From Roseateles_B sp041905785 (GTDB taxonomy: Bacteria; Pseudomonadota; Gammaproteobacteria; Burkholderiales; Burkholderiaceae_C): DNA of 64,000 bases. Positions 26,184 to 34,206 of the stretch are shown one piece after another (the first letter of the stretch is position 1; every line of letters starts with the position of its first letter). The position numbers were made by a program, and so were the translations under genes. The stretch is taken from positions 46,569 to 110,568 of the forward strand of contig JAYRKJ010000022.1 of the NCBI GenBank assembly GCA_041905785.1, read 5' to 3'. A model generated the notes under the pieces. It had not been told where the DNA came from, ran no database searches, and saw only the letters and a program-made list of their open reading frames with translations.

Positions 26184-26735
26184 TCAGGATTCAGCGCTGC
26201 TGCAGCTGGGCAAGGCGCTGGGTGCCCAGTGGTGGGCACAGCTGCGAATCCGGCCGACGGGGCTGATCACGTACCAGATGCCTCGGCCCGTGGCAGCTTG
26301 CTCGATACGGAACGTGCCTGCGCTGGTGACGAAACCTTCGCCAGGATGCAGGGTGACGCCGGGCACGTTGGCTGCGACGCGGGCGTGGCTCGACGCTGCA
26401 ACCCAACGATGCTTGACCGGGGATGCCTCGCCCTCGCAACTGGCGTCGAGGGCCGTGCAGCGACAGCGGTCATGCATGGCTTGGTGCAGCACATAGCAGC
26501 TGCCGCCGGCATCTGCCAGCACGCTCAAGCGCAGCGCCTGTTCGCCATTGATGGCCAGGCTGCGCGCCAGTTGCAAGTCATGGGAGAAGTCGGCAGCCAG
26601 GATTTCCAGACGGCGCCGGTTGACGAGCTCGTGCAGGGCCGGCACGGCGACGCTGCACAAAATGCTCAGCAGTGCGACGCTCAGCAGCGCGCCGACAAGG
26701 CTGAAGCCGCGATGGAGGTGGGGGGAGGCAGCCAT
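26184..26735 (-). CDS. fimT: FimT/GspH-like minor pilin
   Basis: 183 residues; ATG at 26735 has GAGGG six bases upstream. LHRGFSLVGALLSVALLSILCSVAVPAL gives the prepilin region (G replaces E5), then FSHDLQLARSLAINGEQALRL, the FimT helix. The C-terminal domain is GspH-like with several cysteines. First gene of the fimT-pilE-pilW-pilX-pilV operon; pilY1 is not present downstream, where ribD follows. Confidence 0.82.
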   Translation of the reverse strand: MAASPHLHRGFSLVGALLSVALLSILCSVAVPALHELVNRRRLEILAADFSHDLQLARSLAINGEQALRLSVLADAGGSCYVLHQAMHDRCRCTALDASCEGEASPVKHRWVAASSHARVAANVPGVTLHPGEGFVTSAGTFRIEQAATGRGIWYVISPVGRIRSCAHHWAPSALPSCSSAES

Positions 26736-26871
26736 GACAAACCCTCGATGTAGCAAGGCTTGCCAGCGTAAGGAAGCGAGCTCATGGCCGCATCCTCCCG
26801 GCGAGTGAAAGGCCGGGCATTCATCCGCAGGGCTGCGGATTTTTGTGGTTATTCCCGCGCGTCGTGCGGTT

Positions 26872-27315
26872 TCAGATGTCCCGGATCAGTTGCCGGAACT
26901 CGTCCACGTCCTCGAAGCTGCGATAAACCGAAGCAAAGCGGACATAGGCCACCTTGTCGATGCGCTTGAGTTCGCGCATGACCAGCTCGCCAAGCTTGGT
27001 GGAGGGGATTTCACGTGCGCCGCTGGTCAGTAGCTTTTCCTGGATGCGCTCCAGGGCAGCGTCGATCTGCTCGATGCTGACGGGCCGCTTGCGCAGCGCC
27101 AGTTGCATGGAGGCGCGCAACTTGCCGGGGTCGAAGTCGGCGCGGGTGCCGTCCTTCTTCACCACCGCCGGCAGGGCAATCTCGGCGCGCTCATAGGTGG
27201 TGAAGCGCTTGTCGCAGCTCAGGCAGCGCCGCCGACGGCGCACCACGTCGCCCTCATCCGACTCGCGGGTCTCGGCGACCTGGGTTTCGTGATGGGAACA
27301 GAAAGGGCAGCGCAT
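26872..27315 (-). CDS. nrdR: Transcriptional repressor NrdR
   Basis: 147 residues. The N-terminal zinc ribbon has C3, C6, C31 and C34, followed by an ATP-cone (VVKKDGTRADFDPGKLRASMQLALRKRPV). It represses ribonucleotide reductase genes in response to nucleotide status. It starts 15 bases after the glyA stop, the conserved glyA-nrdR pairing. Confidence 0.95.
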   Translation of the reverse strand: MRCPFCSHHETQVAETRESDEGDVVRRRRRCLSCDKRFTTYERAEIALPAVVKKDGTRADFDPGKLRASMQLALRKRPVSIEQIDAALERIQEKLLTSGAREIPSTKLGELVMRELKRIDKVAYVRFASVYRSFEDVDEFRQLIRDI

Positions 27316-27330
27316 CGGCGGCAGGGCGGC

Positions 27331-28581
27331 TTAGCGGTAGACGGGGAACTGGCGGGTCAGTGCGGCGACCTTCTCGCGCACGGTGGCCAGGTTGGCCTCG
27401 TCGTGCGGATTGTCCAGCACGTCGGCGATCAGGTGGGCCGTCTGGCGAACCTGCTCTTCCTTGAAGCCGCGCGTGGTCATCGCGGGCGTTCCCAGGCGGA
27501 TGCCGCTGGTGATCATGGGCTTTTGCGGATCGTTGGGGATGCCGTTCTTGTTGCAGGTCATGTGGGCGGCGCCCAGCACGGCCTCGGCTTCCTTGCCGGT
27601 CAAGCCCTTGGGACGCAAGTCCACCAGCATCACATGGCTCTCAGTGCCGCCGGACACGATGCGCAGGCCGCGCTCGATCAGCGTCTCGGCCAGCACCTTG
27701 GCGTTCTTGACCACCTGTTCCTGGTAGGCCTTGAACTCGGGCGTCAGGGCTTCCTTGAAAGCCACGGCCTTGCCGGCGATGACGTGCATCAGCGGGCCGC
27801 CCTGGATGCCGGGGAAGATGGCCGAGTTGATCTTCTTGGCGATCTCTTCGCTGTTGGTCAGGATGATGCCGCCGCGCGGGCCGCGCAGGCTCTTGTGGGT
27901 GGTGGAGGTCACCACGTCGGCGTGGGGCAGGGGATTGGGGTAGACGCCCGCGGCGATCAGGCCGGCGTAGTGGGCCATGTCCACCATGAAGTAGGCGCCG
28001 ATCTCCTTGGCGATCTTGCCGAAGCGTTCGAAGTCGATGCGCAGCGAATAGGCTGACGCGCCGGCGATGATCAGCTTGGGCTTGTGCTCGCGGGCAATGC
28101 GCTCCATGGCGTCGTAGTCGATGGCCTCGTTGGCGTCGAGACCGTAGGACACGACCTTGAACCACTTGCCCGACATGTTCAGCGGCATGCCGTGGGTGAG
28201 GTGACCGCCTTCGGCCAGGCTCATGCCCATGATGGTGTCGCCGGGCTGCAGAAGGCCGAAGAACACGCCCTGGTTGGCCTGCGAGCCGGAGTTGGGCTGC
28301 ACGTTGGCGAACTGGGCACCGAAGAGCTGCTTCAGGCGGTCGATGGCCAACTGCTCCACGACGTCCACGTACTCGCAGCCGCCGTAGTAGCGCTTGCCGG
28401 GGTAGCCTTCGGCGTACTTGTTGGTCAGCTGGCTGCCTTGCGCCTGCATGACGGCCGGCGAGGTGTAGTTCTCCGAGGCGATCAGCTCGATGTGATCTTC
28501 CTGGCGCTGGTTTTCCTTCTGGATGACGCTCCAGATTTCGGGGTCGATGGCGGCCAGGGTGGATTGGGTGCGGTCGAACAT
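27331..28581 (-). CDS. glyA: Serine hydroxymethyltransferase
   Basis: 416 residues. Conserved motifs: IELIASENYTSPAV, YAEGYPGKRYYGGCE, VDMAHYAGLIAAG, and the PLP lysine K230 in TSTTHKSLRGPRGG. It interconverts serine and glycine with transfer of a one-carbon unit to tetrahydrofolate. The leader carries a ZTP riboswitch, which suits its place in one-carbon metabolism. The usual strong Shine-Dalgarno is lacking. Confidence 0.96.
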   Translation of the reverse strand: MFDRTQSTLAAIDPEIWSVIQKENQRQEDHIELIASENYTSPAVMQAQGSQLTNKYAEGYPGKRYYGGCEYVDVVEQLAIDRLKQLFGAQFANVQPNSGSQANQGVFFGLLQPGDTIMGMSLAEGGHLTHGMPLNMSGKWFKVVSYGLDANEAIDYDAMERIAREHKPKLIIAGASAYSLRIDFERFGKIAKEIGAYFMVDMAHYAGLIAAGVYPNPLPHADVVTSTTHKSLRGPRGGIILTNSEEIAKKINSAIFPGIQGGPLMHVIAGKAVAFKEALTPEFKAYQEQVVKNAKVLAETLIERGLRIVSGGTESHVMLVDLRPKGLTGKEAEAVLGAAHMTCNKNGIPNDPQKPMITSGIRLGTPAMTTRGFKEEQVRQTAHLIADVLDNPHDEANLATVREKVAALTRQFPVYR

Positions 28582-28648
28582 GGTGTCAGTGGGAATCTAG
28601 GGTTGTAGCCGGGCCCGGGCCACAAGAATGCTTCTCGAAGCACCTTGC

Positions 28649-28775
28649 TCGGCTGCCCAGGCGAACGGCTGAACTGCCAGGCACCGGAGGCGCGCGGGCA
28701 GCCGCGCTCCCCGGTGGTCAACCACCTGGGCCCATGCTTGGCTGCAGGGCCGTCATCGCCAGTTGCGCGGCTCAT
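28649..28775 (-). promoter_or_regulatory. ZTP (pfl) riboswitch upstream of glyA
   Basis: On the minus strand CCGCGC followed by AACTGGCG pairs with a distal GCGCGG that follows CACCGGGGA, forming the 5' domain with its internal GGCG and CCGGGG elements. About 40 bases later GCCGTTCGCCTGGGCAGCC forms the 3' domain, and its CGCC can pair with GGCG as the pseudoknot. These conserved blocks and their order are those of the ZTP/pfl riboswitch, known upstream of glyA in proteobacteria. A TGCTTC-GA-GAAGCA hairpin (28629-28642) follows; the expression platform is unclear, perhaps translational. Confidence 0.8.
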
Positions 28776-28826
28776 GGAGTGTAGCGGGTCCCGCAGGCTG
28801 CCATGGCCTTCATTGCACATGCGCCG

Positions 28827-28844
28827 GGTCAATCTGCTTTGACC
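28827..28844. repeat. Perfect inverted repeat GGTCAA-N6-TTGACC upstream of the glyA leader
   Basis: GGTCAA (28827-28832) and TTGACC (28839-28844) are exact reverse complements about 55 bases before the riboswitch start on the minus strand. TTGACC could be a -35 element of the glyA promoter, or the pair an operator. Confidence 0.45.
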
Positions 28845-28860
28845 TGGCGATGGCTAGCGG

Positions 28861-28896
28861 AAAAAAAACACCCCGGCTGCTTGCGCGGCCGGGGTG
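28861..28896 (-). terminator. Rho-independent terminator after the lytic transglycosylase gene
   Basis: On the minus strand CACCCCGGC pairs with GCCGGGGTG across a ten-base loop, followed by eight T. It lies about 110 bases after the transglycosylase stop and insulates it from the glyA leader. The rest of 28582-29007 holds no gene apart from the riboswitch. Confidence 0.9.
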
Positions 28897-29007
28897 CGGT
28901 GAACTGCGGGGTTTGTGGCGGCTTTGACGGCCGGGTGCATCTGCCCGGCCCGATTCGCATCGGCAATGGACCTCGGTTGCATCAGCCCCGGTGCAGCAGC
29001 AGCCAGC

Positions 29008-29844
29008 TCAATGCAGCAGCGCCACCTGCTGGGGCGCCGACGAGGCCATGGGCGCCTGCGGCTCGGCAGTGGGGCGAGGCGTCGGCGCGCGGCCGGCGGC
29101 CACCGCCTTCAGCTGCTCGTGTTCGCTGAGCACGCGACCGGCGTAGCCGGAGTCGTCGTTGAGATTGGCTGCGCCCACGTAATACTTCAGCCCTTCTTCG
29201 AGGCTGCCGCCGCGCTGGATGCACTCCTTCAGCACCTGGACGCCGACGCGCAGGTTGGTGACGGGGTCAAAGGCCGCATGCGTACCGCCGAAGGCCTCGT
29301 ACTTGTCGTCATGGACGCGGGTCATGACCTGCATCAGGCCCTGAGCGCCGACCGTGCTTTGCGCAAAGGGGTTGAAGCCGGACTCCACCGCCATGACGGC
29401 CAGGATCAGGGTGGGCTCGACCTTGGCCTTCTGGCCGACGAGCCAGGCCTCCTGGACCAGGCGTGCGACAGGTTCCGGCGCCACCTTGTAGCGGCGCGCC
29501 AGCCACTGAGCCACGGCGGCTTGCGGCCGGCTCAGCTCCTTGGGGTTGATGGCCGTCGCCCGCTGGATGGCGGTAGGGTCGCTCAGCGTCGCGACCACGT
29601 CGCCGCTGGCTTCTGCGCGGGCTTCCTGGCGGGCGCTGAGCCAGCCCAGGGTCTGGCTCTCGAGTTGGTGACGCAGATCGGCCTGGCTGGCGAAAGTGGC
29701 CAGCAGGGCGACGACGGTAAGGCCCAGCAGGGCCAGGGTGTTGTGGCTGACGACCAGGAGTCCCTGGCCAATGTCCTTGAGGAACACCTCGGTCGCGATG
29801 CGGGCATGGCGTCCGAGGCTCAACAGGTTAGCTTGCGCTGTCAT
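29008..29844 (-). CDS. Membrane-anchored SLT-type lytic transglycosylase
   Basis: 278 residues; ATG at 29844 has AAGGAG just upstream. One N-terminal membrane helix (about 32-52) anchors it, with no lipobox. The SLT domain runs from about 125: ILAVMAVESGFNPFAQS with the catalytic Glu, GAQGLMQVM, FDPVTNLRVGVQVLKECI, and LKYYVGAANL. It cleaves peptidoglycan glycan strands in the periplasm. A Pro-rich tail ends the protein. Divergent from ubiD. Confidence 0.87.
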   Translation of the reverse strand: MTAQANLLSLGRHARIATEVFLKDIGQGLLVVSHNTLALLGLTVVALLATFASQADLRHQLESQTLGWLSARQEARAEASGDVVATLSDPTAIQRATAINPKELSRPQAAVAQWLARRYKVAPEPVARLVQEAWLVGQKAKVEPTLILAVMAVESGFNPFAQSTVGAQGLMQVMTRVHDDKYEAFGGTHAAFDPVTNLRVGVQVLKECIQRGGSLEEGLKYYVGAANLNDDSGYAGRVLSEHEQLKAVAAGRAPTPRPTAEPQAPMASSAPQQVALLH

Positions 29845-30061
29845 GCGACTCCTTTCTTCTCCGCCTGATCCCGGCTCCATGCAAAACACGGAGCAAAGAC
29901 CGACGGTGATAATGGGCCGCCTTTGAAGCGGTGCGGGCAAGAAGCCCGGCCGCAGGCGGCGTCCATTGGCAGCGATCGCGCGCTTGAACCCTGGAACGGC
30001 GCGCGGGTTAACCCTTGCTGATGCAAGGCTGGCGCGATTCTAAGGACGAAAAATAACCGGT

Positions 30062-30079
30062 CAAGCTTATAAGAGCTTG
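30062..30079. repeat. Inverted repeat CAAGCT-N6-AGCTTG in the divergent gap before ubiD
   Basis: A perfect 6-bp dyad around TATAAG, 19 bases before the ubiD start and in the AT-richest part of the gap (29845-30097). The position would suit an operator or a -10 element; no regulator is assigned. Confidence 0.35.
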
Positions 30080-30097
30080 TCTAAATAACTGGTGGTT

Positions 30098-31687
30098 ATG
30101 AAATACAGAGATCTGCGGGCCTTCATGGCAGGCCTGGAAGCCCGGGGCGAGCTCATCCGCGTGAAGGATCCCGTCAGCACGCATCTGGAGATGACGGCCC
30201 TGTGCGACCGGGTGCTGCGCGCCGAAGGTCCGGCCCTGCTTTTCGAGAATCCCGTCCAGCCGGGTGGCGTCCCCCATGCCTTGGGGGGCACGTCCCTGCC
30301 GGTGTTGGGCAACCTGTTTGGCACCCCGCGTCGCGTGGCCATGGGCATGGGCGCTCAAAGCCTGGCCGAGTTGCGCGAGGTGGGCCAGTTGCTGGCCAAT
30401 CTGAAGGAGCCCGAGCCACCGCGGGGTCTGAAGGACGCCGGCAAGCTGCTCCAGATGGGCAAGGCTTTGTGGGACATGAAGCCGAGCCTGGTGTCGCGGC
30501 CGGACTGCCAGGCCAACATCATTCAAGGTGCGGATGTGGACTTGGGGCGGCTCCCTATTCAGTATTGCTGGCCGGGCGACGCCGCTCCGCTGCTGACCTG
30601 GGGGCTGGTCATCACCCGCGGGCCGCAGTCGGTGCCCAAGCCGCGCCTGCGCCAGAACCTGGGCATCTACCGCCAGCAGTTGATCGGCCCACGCCAGTTG
30701 ATCATGCGCTGGCTGGCCCATCGCGGTGGGGCGCTGGACTTCCGCGACTTTGCCCTGGCCCATCCGGGGCAGCCGTTTCCCATCGCCGTGGCGCTGGGCG
30801 CTGATCCTGCAACGACCTTGGGCGCGGTCACGCCGGTGCCGGACAGCCTTTCGGAGTACCAGTTCGCCGGGCTGTTGCGCGGCTCGCGCACCGAGCTGGC
30901 CGATACCGTCGTCGGCGAAGCGGGCCGCATGCTGCAGGTGCCGGCCACTGCGGAGATCATCCTGGAGGGTCACATCCCGCCAGCCGCAGCAGGCTTCGAG
31001 GGCCGCAGCGAGCATGGCGTGCCGCTGAAGGAGATCAAGGGCTACCTCCATGCGCTGGAAGGACCTTATGGCGACCACACGGGCTATTACAACGAGCAGG
31101 ACTGGTTCCCGGTCTTCGAGGTCCAGCGCCTGACGCACCGGAACAATCCCATCTATCACAGCACCTACACCGGCAAGCCGCCCGACGAGCCGGCGGTGCT
31201 GGGGGTGGCGCTCAACGAAGTCTTCGTCCCCATCCTCCAGAAGCAGTTCCCGGAGATCGTCGACTTCTACCTGCCGCCCGAAGGCTGCAGCTACCGGATG
31301 GCGGTGATCTCGATCCGCAAGAGCTACCCCGGCCACGCCAAGCGCCTGATGTTCGGGCTGTGGAGCTTCCTGCGGCAGTTCATGTACACCAAGTTCATCG
31401 TCGTCGTAGACGAGGACGTGGACGTGCGGGACTGGAAGGAAGTGGTCTGGGCCATCACCACCCGCATGGATCCGGTGCGCGACACCACCTTGGTGGAGAA
31501 CACCCCGATCGACTACCTGGACTTCGCCTCACCGGTCAGCGGCCTGGGCGGCAAGATGGGGCTGGATGCCACCAACAAGTGGCCGGGCGAGACCGCACGC
31601 GAATGGGGCCGGACCATCACCATGCCGCAGGAGGTGCTGGAGGCAAGCCAGCTGCTGTTCGACAAGCTGTTTCCCGGCCGGACATGA
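30098..31687 (+). CDS. ubiD: 4-hydroxy-3-polyprenylbenzoate decarboxylase UbiD
   Basis: 529 residues from ATG 30098 (a GTG at 30092 is an alternative). The whole UbiD pattern is present: MKYRDLRAFMAGLEARGELIRV, GRLPIQYCWPGDAAPLLTWG, EIILEGHIPP, EGPYGDHTGYY and RNNPIYHSTYTGKPPDEPAVLG, then the C-terminal helix. It decarboxylates the polyprenylated benzoate in ubiquinone synthesis using prenylated FMN made by UbiX, which is not in the window. Monocistronic; a structured 3' RNA follows. Confidence 0.95.
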   Translation: MKYRDLRAFMAGLEARGELIRVKDPVSTHLEMTALCDRVLRAEGPALLFENPVQPGGVPHALGGTSLPVLGNLFGTPRRVAMGMGAQSLAELREVGQLLANLKEPEPPRGLKDAGKLLQMGKALWDMKPSLVSRPDCQANIIQGADVDLGRLPIQYCWPGDAAPLLTWGLVITRGPQSVPKPRLRQNLGIYRQQLIGPRQLIMRWLAHRGGALDFRDFALAHPGQPFPIAVALGADPATTLGAVTPVPDSLSEYQFAGLLRGSRTELADTVVGEAGRMLQVPATAEIILEGHIPPAAAGFEGRSEHGVPLKEIKGYLHALEGPYGDHTGYYNEQDWFPVFEVQRLTHRNNPIYHSTYTGKPPDEPAVLGVALNEVFVPILQKQFPEIVDFYLPPEGCSYRMAVISIRKSYPGHAKRLMFGLWSFLRQFMYTKFIVVVDEDVDVRDWKEVVWAITTRMDPVRDTTLVENTPIDYLDFASPVSGLGGKMGLDATNKWPGETAREWGRTITMPQEVLEASQLLFDKLFPGRT

Positions 31688-31691
31688 GAGC

Positions 31692-31924
31692 GTTGGCAGC
31701 AAAAGTCCAGGTCTGAAAGCCTAGGGTTAATCAGGATCAAAGACCTGAGGTGAGGCGCTTGAAGTCGCCAGGGGTGCCAACTAACTTTGTGAAGCCTAAT
31801 GATAGGCAATCACTCTGGCGCAGTCTCTGCGCGCCAGGAGCCCTCCGGTCGTTCACCGTTGAGCTCCACCGGTGGCGCCAGCCACCCACCCCTCCGAGCG
31901 AAAGCCCGGAGGGGTTCCTCTTTT
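31692..31924 (+). ncRNA. Unassigned multi-stem RNA downstream of ubiD
   Basis: Nested exact pairings occur in the gap after ubiD: GTTGGCA (31692-31698) with TGCCAAC (31775-31781) encloses CAGGTCT (31708-31714) with AGACCTG (31741-31747), and GGCG (31754-31757) with CGCC (31766-31769), a three-way-junction shape. GCCTA/TAGGC (31794-31807), CTGGCGC/GCGCCAG (31815-31837) and a terminator at 31889-31924 follow. I do not recognise the family. It could be an independent small RNA or a processed 3' UTR of ubiD. Confidence 0.5.
31889..31924 (+). terminator. Rho-independent terminator after ubiD / the structured RNA
   Basis: CCCCTCCG (31889-31896) pairs with CGGAGGGG (31907-31914), followed by TTCCTCTTTT. 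The T-rich side is downstream on the plus strand, so it ends ubiD or RNA transcription before the convergent ydcF-like gene. Confidence 0.8.
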
Positions 31925-31949
31925 GGGCCTGCGTTTTTCCGGCAGAGCA

Positions 31950-32735
31950 TCAGTGCCCGGCCAGCAGGCCCAGGCACTCATAGAAAACGTAGCGCATGCG
32001 GCGGTAGCCGGCGTCGCTGGGCATCCAGTCGTAGAGGGAAAGCTCGTCCTGCTGACGTCCGGCCACGGGCGCGGGAAGCAGGCTCAGCGGGTAGTGCTGC
32101 GCAGCGCTGGCGGCTTCAAAGGCCTTGAGACTGCGGGGCATGTGCTCGGCATGGGTGACCAGCACCAGGCGCTGGATGCCTCGCTCGCGCAACAGCGGCA
32201 GGCTCAGTCGGGCGTTCTCGCGCGTGTCCTGGGCTGCGGCTTCGAGCAGATCCAGCGGCAGGCCGAATTCCTCGCGGGCCACCTTGCCTGCGACCTGGGC
32301 CTCGGGGACGTCGTCCGGCCGCGGGTTCCCGGGCAGGCCGCCCGTGAATCCCAGCGCCCAGTGGCAGCGGCGCGCCAGGTGCACGCCGTGGCGAAGGCGC
32401 TGCAGCGTGCCGGTCTTCAGATCCGGCCCTGCGCGCTCGTCCACCCATTGGTGGATGCCTCCTCCCAGCACCAGCACCAGGGTCTTGGCTTGCGGTTCGC
32501 AGTCACCGGGGCCCAGCAGCAGCGGCGGTGGAGGGCGGAGCAGGCTGCGCTGAACCAACAGGGCCGGCGCCTCGCTCAGCGACAGCCACATCAGCAGCCA
32601 GGCCAGCGGCATCAGCAGGCGCCAGCGGCCGGCACGGCGCCAAAGCAGCAGGCCGGCCACCAGCGGCGGCAGCAGCAGGCCCGGTGGGGCGAGCAGGGCC
32701 AGGCAGAGGGTCTTGACGGGGCTGTAGAAATCCAT
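31950..32735 (-). CDS. YdcF-like DUF218 membrane protein
   Basis: 261 residues from ATG 32735. Two N-terminal membrane helices (about 8-30 and 38-55) precede a DUF218 domain: TLVLVLGGGIHQW, LQRLRHGVHLARR, LGFTGG, EDTREN-like AAQDTRENARLS, and RLVLVTHAEHMPRSLKAFE. Members such as YdcF, SanA and ElyC act in cell-envelope physiology; the specific substrate is unknown. It converges on ubiD and diverges from msrA. Confidence 0.82.
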   Translation of the reverse strand: MDFYSPVKTLCLALLAPPGLLLPPLVAGLLLWRRAGRWRLLMPLAWLLMWLSLSEAPALLVQRSLLRPPPPLLLGPGDCEPQAKTLVLVLGGGIHQWVDERAGPDLKTGTLQRLRHGVHLARRCHWALGFTGGLPGNPRPDDVPEAQVAGKVAREEFGLPLDLLEAAAQDTRENARLSLPLLRERGIQRLVLVTHAEHMPRSLKAFEAASAAQHYPLSLLPAPVAGRQQDELSLYDWMPSDAGYRRMRYVFYECLGLLAGH

Positions 32736-32859
32736 GGAAGGTAGTACGCCAGCGGGGCGAGTGGCCAGGAAGCAGGCCGCGATTTGAGCATGTGCCGAGG
32801 CCGCAGGCGGCACAATGCAGGCTGTCCAATCCTTGAAAGCGTTCGTGGAGATCCACACG

Positions 32860-33414
32860 ATGAGCCATGCCGGCACGGGTCGCATCACCCTGGGGGGCGG
32901 CTGCTTCTGGTGCACTGAGGCGGTGTTCGCGCGCGTCCGCGGCGTGCGGGCCGTCGAGCCGGGTTACTGCAATGGTCGGGTGCCCGAGCCCAGCTATGAG
33001 CAGGTCTGCACCGGTCAGACCGGCCATGCGGAGGTCGTGCGCATCGACTATGACCCCAGCCAGGTGAGCCTGCGCCAACTGCTGGAGGTGTTCTTCTGCA
33101 TCCATGATCCGACCAGCCTGAACCGTCAGGGCGCGGATGTGGGCACCCAGTACCGCTCCGGCATCTACCCAGAACATGCGGACGACGAGGCCGTGGCGCG
33201 GGCCTTCGTGGCCGAGGCCAATGAGGCCCTGGGCGGGCGCGTGGTGACCGAGGTCCAGCCGCTGCGCTTGTACTGCACGGCCGAGCCCTATCATCACCAG
33301 TACTTTGCCCGCCACCCAGAGCATGGCTACTGCGTCTTCGTGGTCGCGGGCAAGGTCGACAAATTCATGAAGACCTTCGGTCACCTGATGCGGGATGATG
33401 CGGACGCGGTGTAA
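32860..33414 (+). CDS. msrA: Peptide methionine (S)-S-oxide reductase MsrA
   Basis: 184 residues, ATG at 32860 with GGAG nine bases upstream. The catalytic motif GGGCFWCTE includes C15; GYCNGRVPEPSYEQVCTGQTGHAEVV and GTQYRSGIY are typical MsrA. It reduces methionine-S-sulfoxide. It lies 60 bases before the ABC block on the same strand, but shared transcription is uncertain. Confidence 0.94.
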   Translation: MSHAGTGRITLGGGCFWCTEAVFARVRGVRAVEPGYCNGRVPEPSYEQVCTGQTGHAEVVRIDYDPSQVSLRQLLEVFFCIHDPTSLNRQGADVGTQYRSGIYPEHADDEAVARAFVAEANEALGGRVVTEVQPLRLYCTAEPYHHQYFARHPEHGYCVFVVAGKVDKFMKTFGHLMRDDADAV

Positions 33415-33474
33415 GTTCGTGCCGTCGCTGCGCTTGCGCGGCACGAAGAAGGGACGGCAGTTGGGAGATGGGGC

Positions 33475-34206
33475 ATGACGGTGCTCAGCGAGCCCATGAT
33501 CGCCTGGCACAGCCTGCGCCATGCCTATCCGGGCGGCGCACTGCTGTACTTCGATGATTTCGTGCTGGCGCCACGCCACCACCTGCTGGTGCACGGCCCG
33601 TCTGGTGCTGGCAAGTCGACCTTGCTGAACATGATGGCCGGCCTGCTGCGGCCGTCTGACGGCCAGTTGCGCCTGGCCGGCGTGGAACTGGCGCAGCTGC
33701 ATGGTGCGGCGGTGGACCGCTGGCGCGGCAGCCAGCTGGGGCTGGTGTCCCAGCGCCTGCACCTGTGCCAGGCGCTCAACGTGCTGGAGAACCTGCGCCT
33801 GCCTTTCCTGGCGGCCGGCCTGCCGGTGGACAAAGAGCGCATCGGTCTGGTGATGACCAGCCTTGGGCTCGAAGGACTGGCCAAGCGCCGGGCGGGTCAG
33901 CTCAATCAGGGGCAGTTGCAGCGCGTCATCCTGGCGCGAGCGCTGCTGCGCGGGCCGCGCGTCCTGCTGGCCGATGAGCCGACGGCGAATCTGGACGAAG
34001 AAGCCAGCGAACGCATGATAGGCCTGCTGTGCCAGGCCGCTGCCGAGCACCAGGTCACCCTGGTCGTGACCAGTCATGATGTGCGTGTCGTCCAGCGTTT
34101 CCAGGCCCTGCTGCCGGCGCAATTGCACCGCCTGCGCAACCTGGGCTGGCTGGCCTCCGGGCTGACGGCCGGCCTCAGCAGTGTGCTGGGAGGTTTGCAA
34201 GGATGA
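33475..34206 (+). CDS. ABC transporter ATPase (LolD/MacB-like) with atypical signature
   Basis: 243 residues. Walker A GPSGAGKST (41-49), Q-loop SQRLHL, Walker B VLLADEP (163-169) with catalytic E168, and switch SHD. The signature is LNQGQ (143-147) instead of LSGGQ. The ATGA overlap with the FtsX-type permease makes a two-gene exporter-like module of the MacB/LolCDE kind. Its neighbour downstream is a ZnuD-like receptor; similar ATPase-permease pairs are zinc-regulated in Pseudomonas, so a metal-uptake accessory role is inferred. Confidence 0.85.
   Translation: MTVLSEPMIAWHSLRHAYPGGALLYFDDFVLAPRHHLLVHGPSGAGKSTLLNMMAGLLRPSDGQLRLAGVELAQLHGAAVDRWRGSQLGLVSQRLHLCQALNVLENLRLPFLAAGLPVDKERIGLVMTSLGLEGLAKRRAGQLNQGQLQRVILARALLRGPRVLLADEPTANLDEEASERMIGLLCQAAAEHQVTLVVTSHDVRVVQRFQALLPAQLHRLRNLGWLASGLTAGLSSVLGGLQG

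Noticed and set aside
31692..31924. tmRNA, SRP RNA, RNase P RNA or 6S RNA
   Set aside because: The hallmark sequences of the first three are absent, and the layout is not the long single rod of 6S RNA; kept only as an unassigned RNA.
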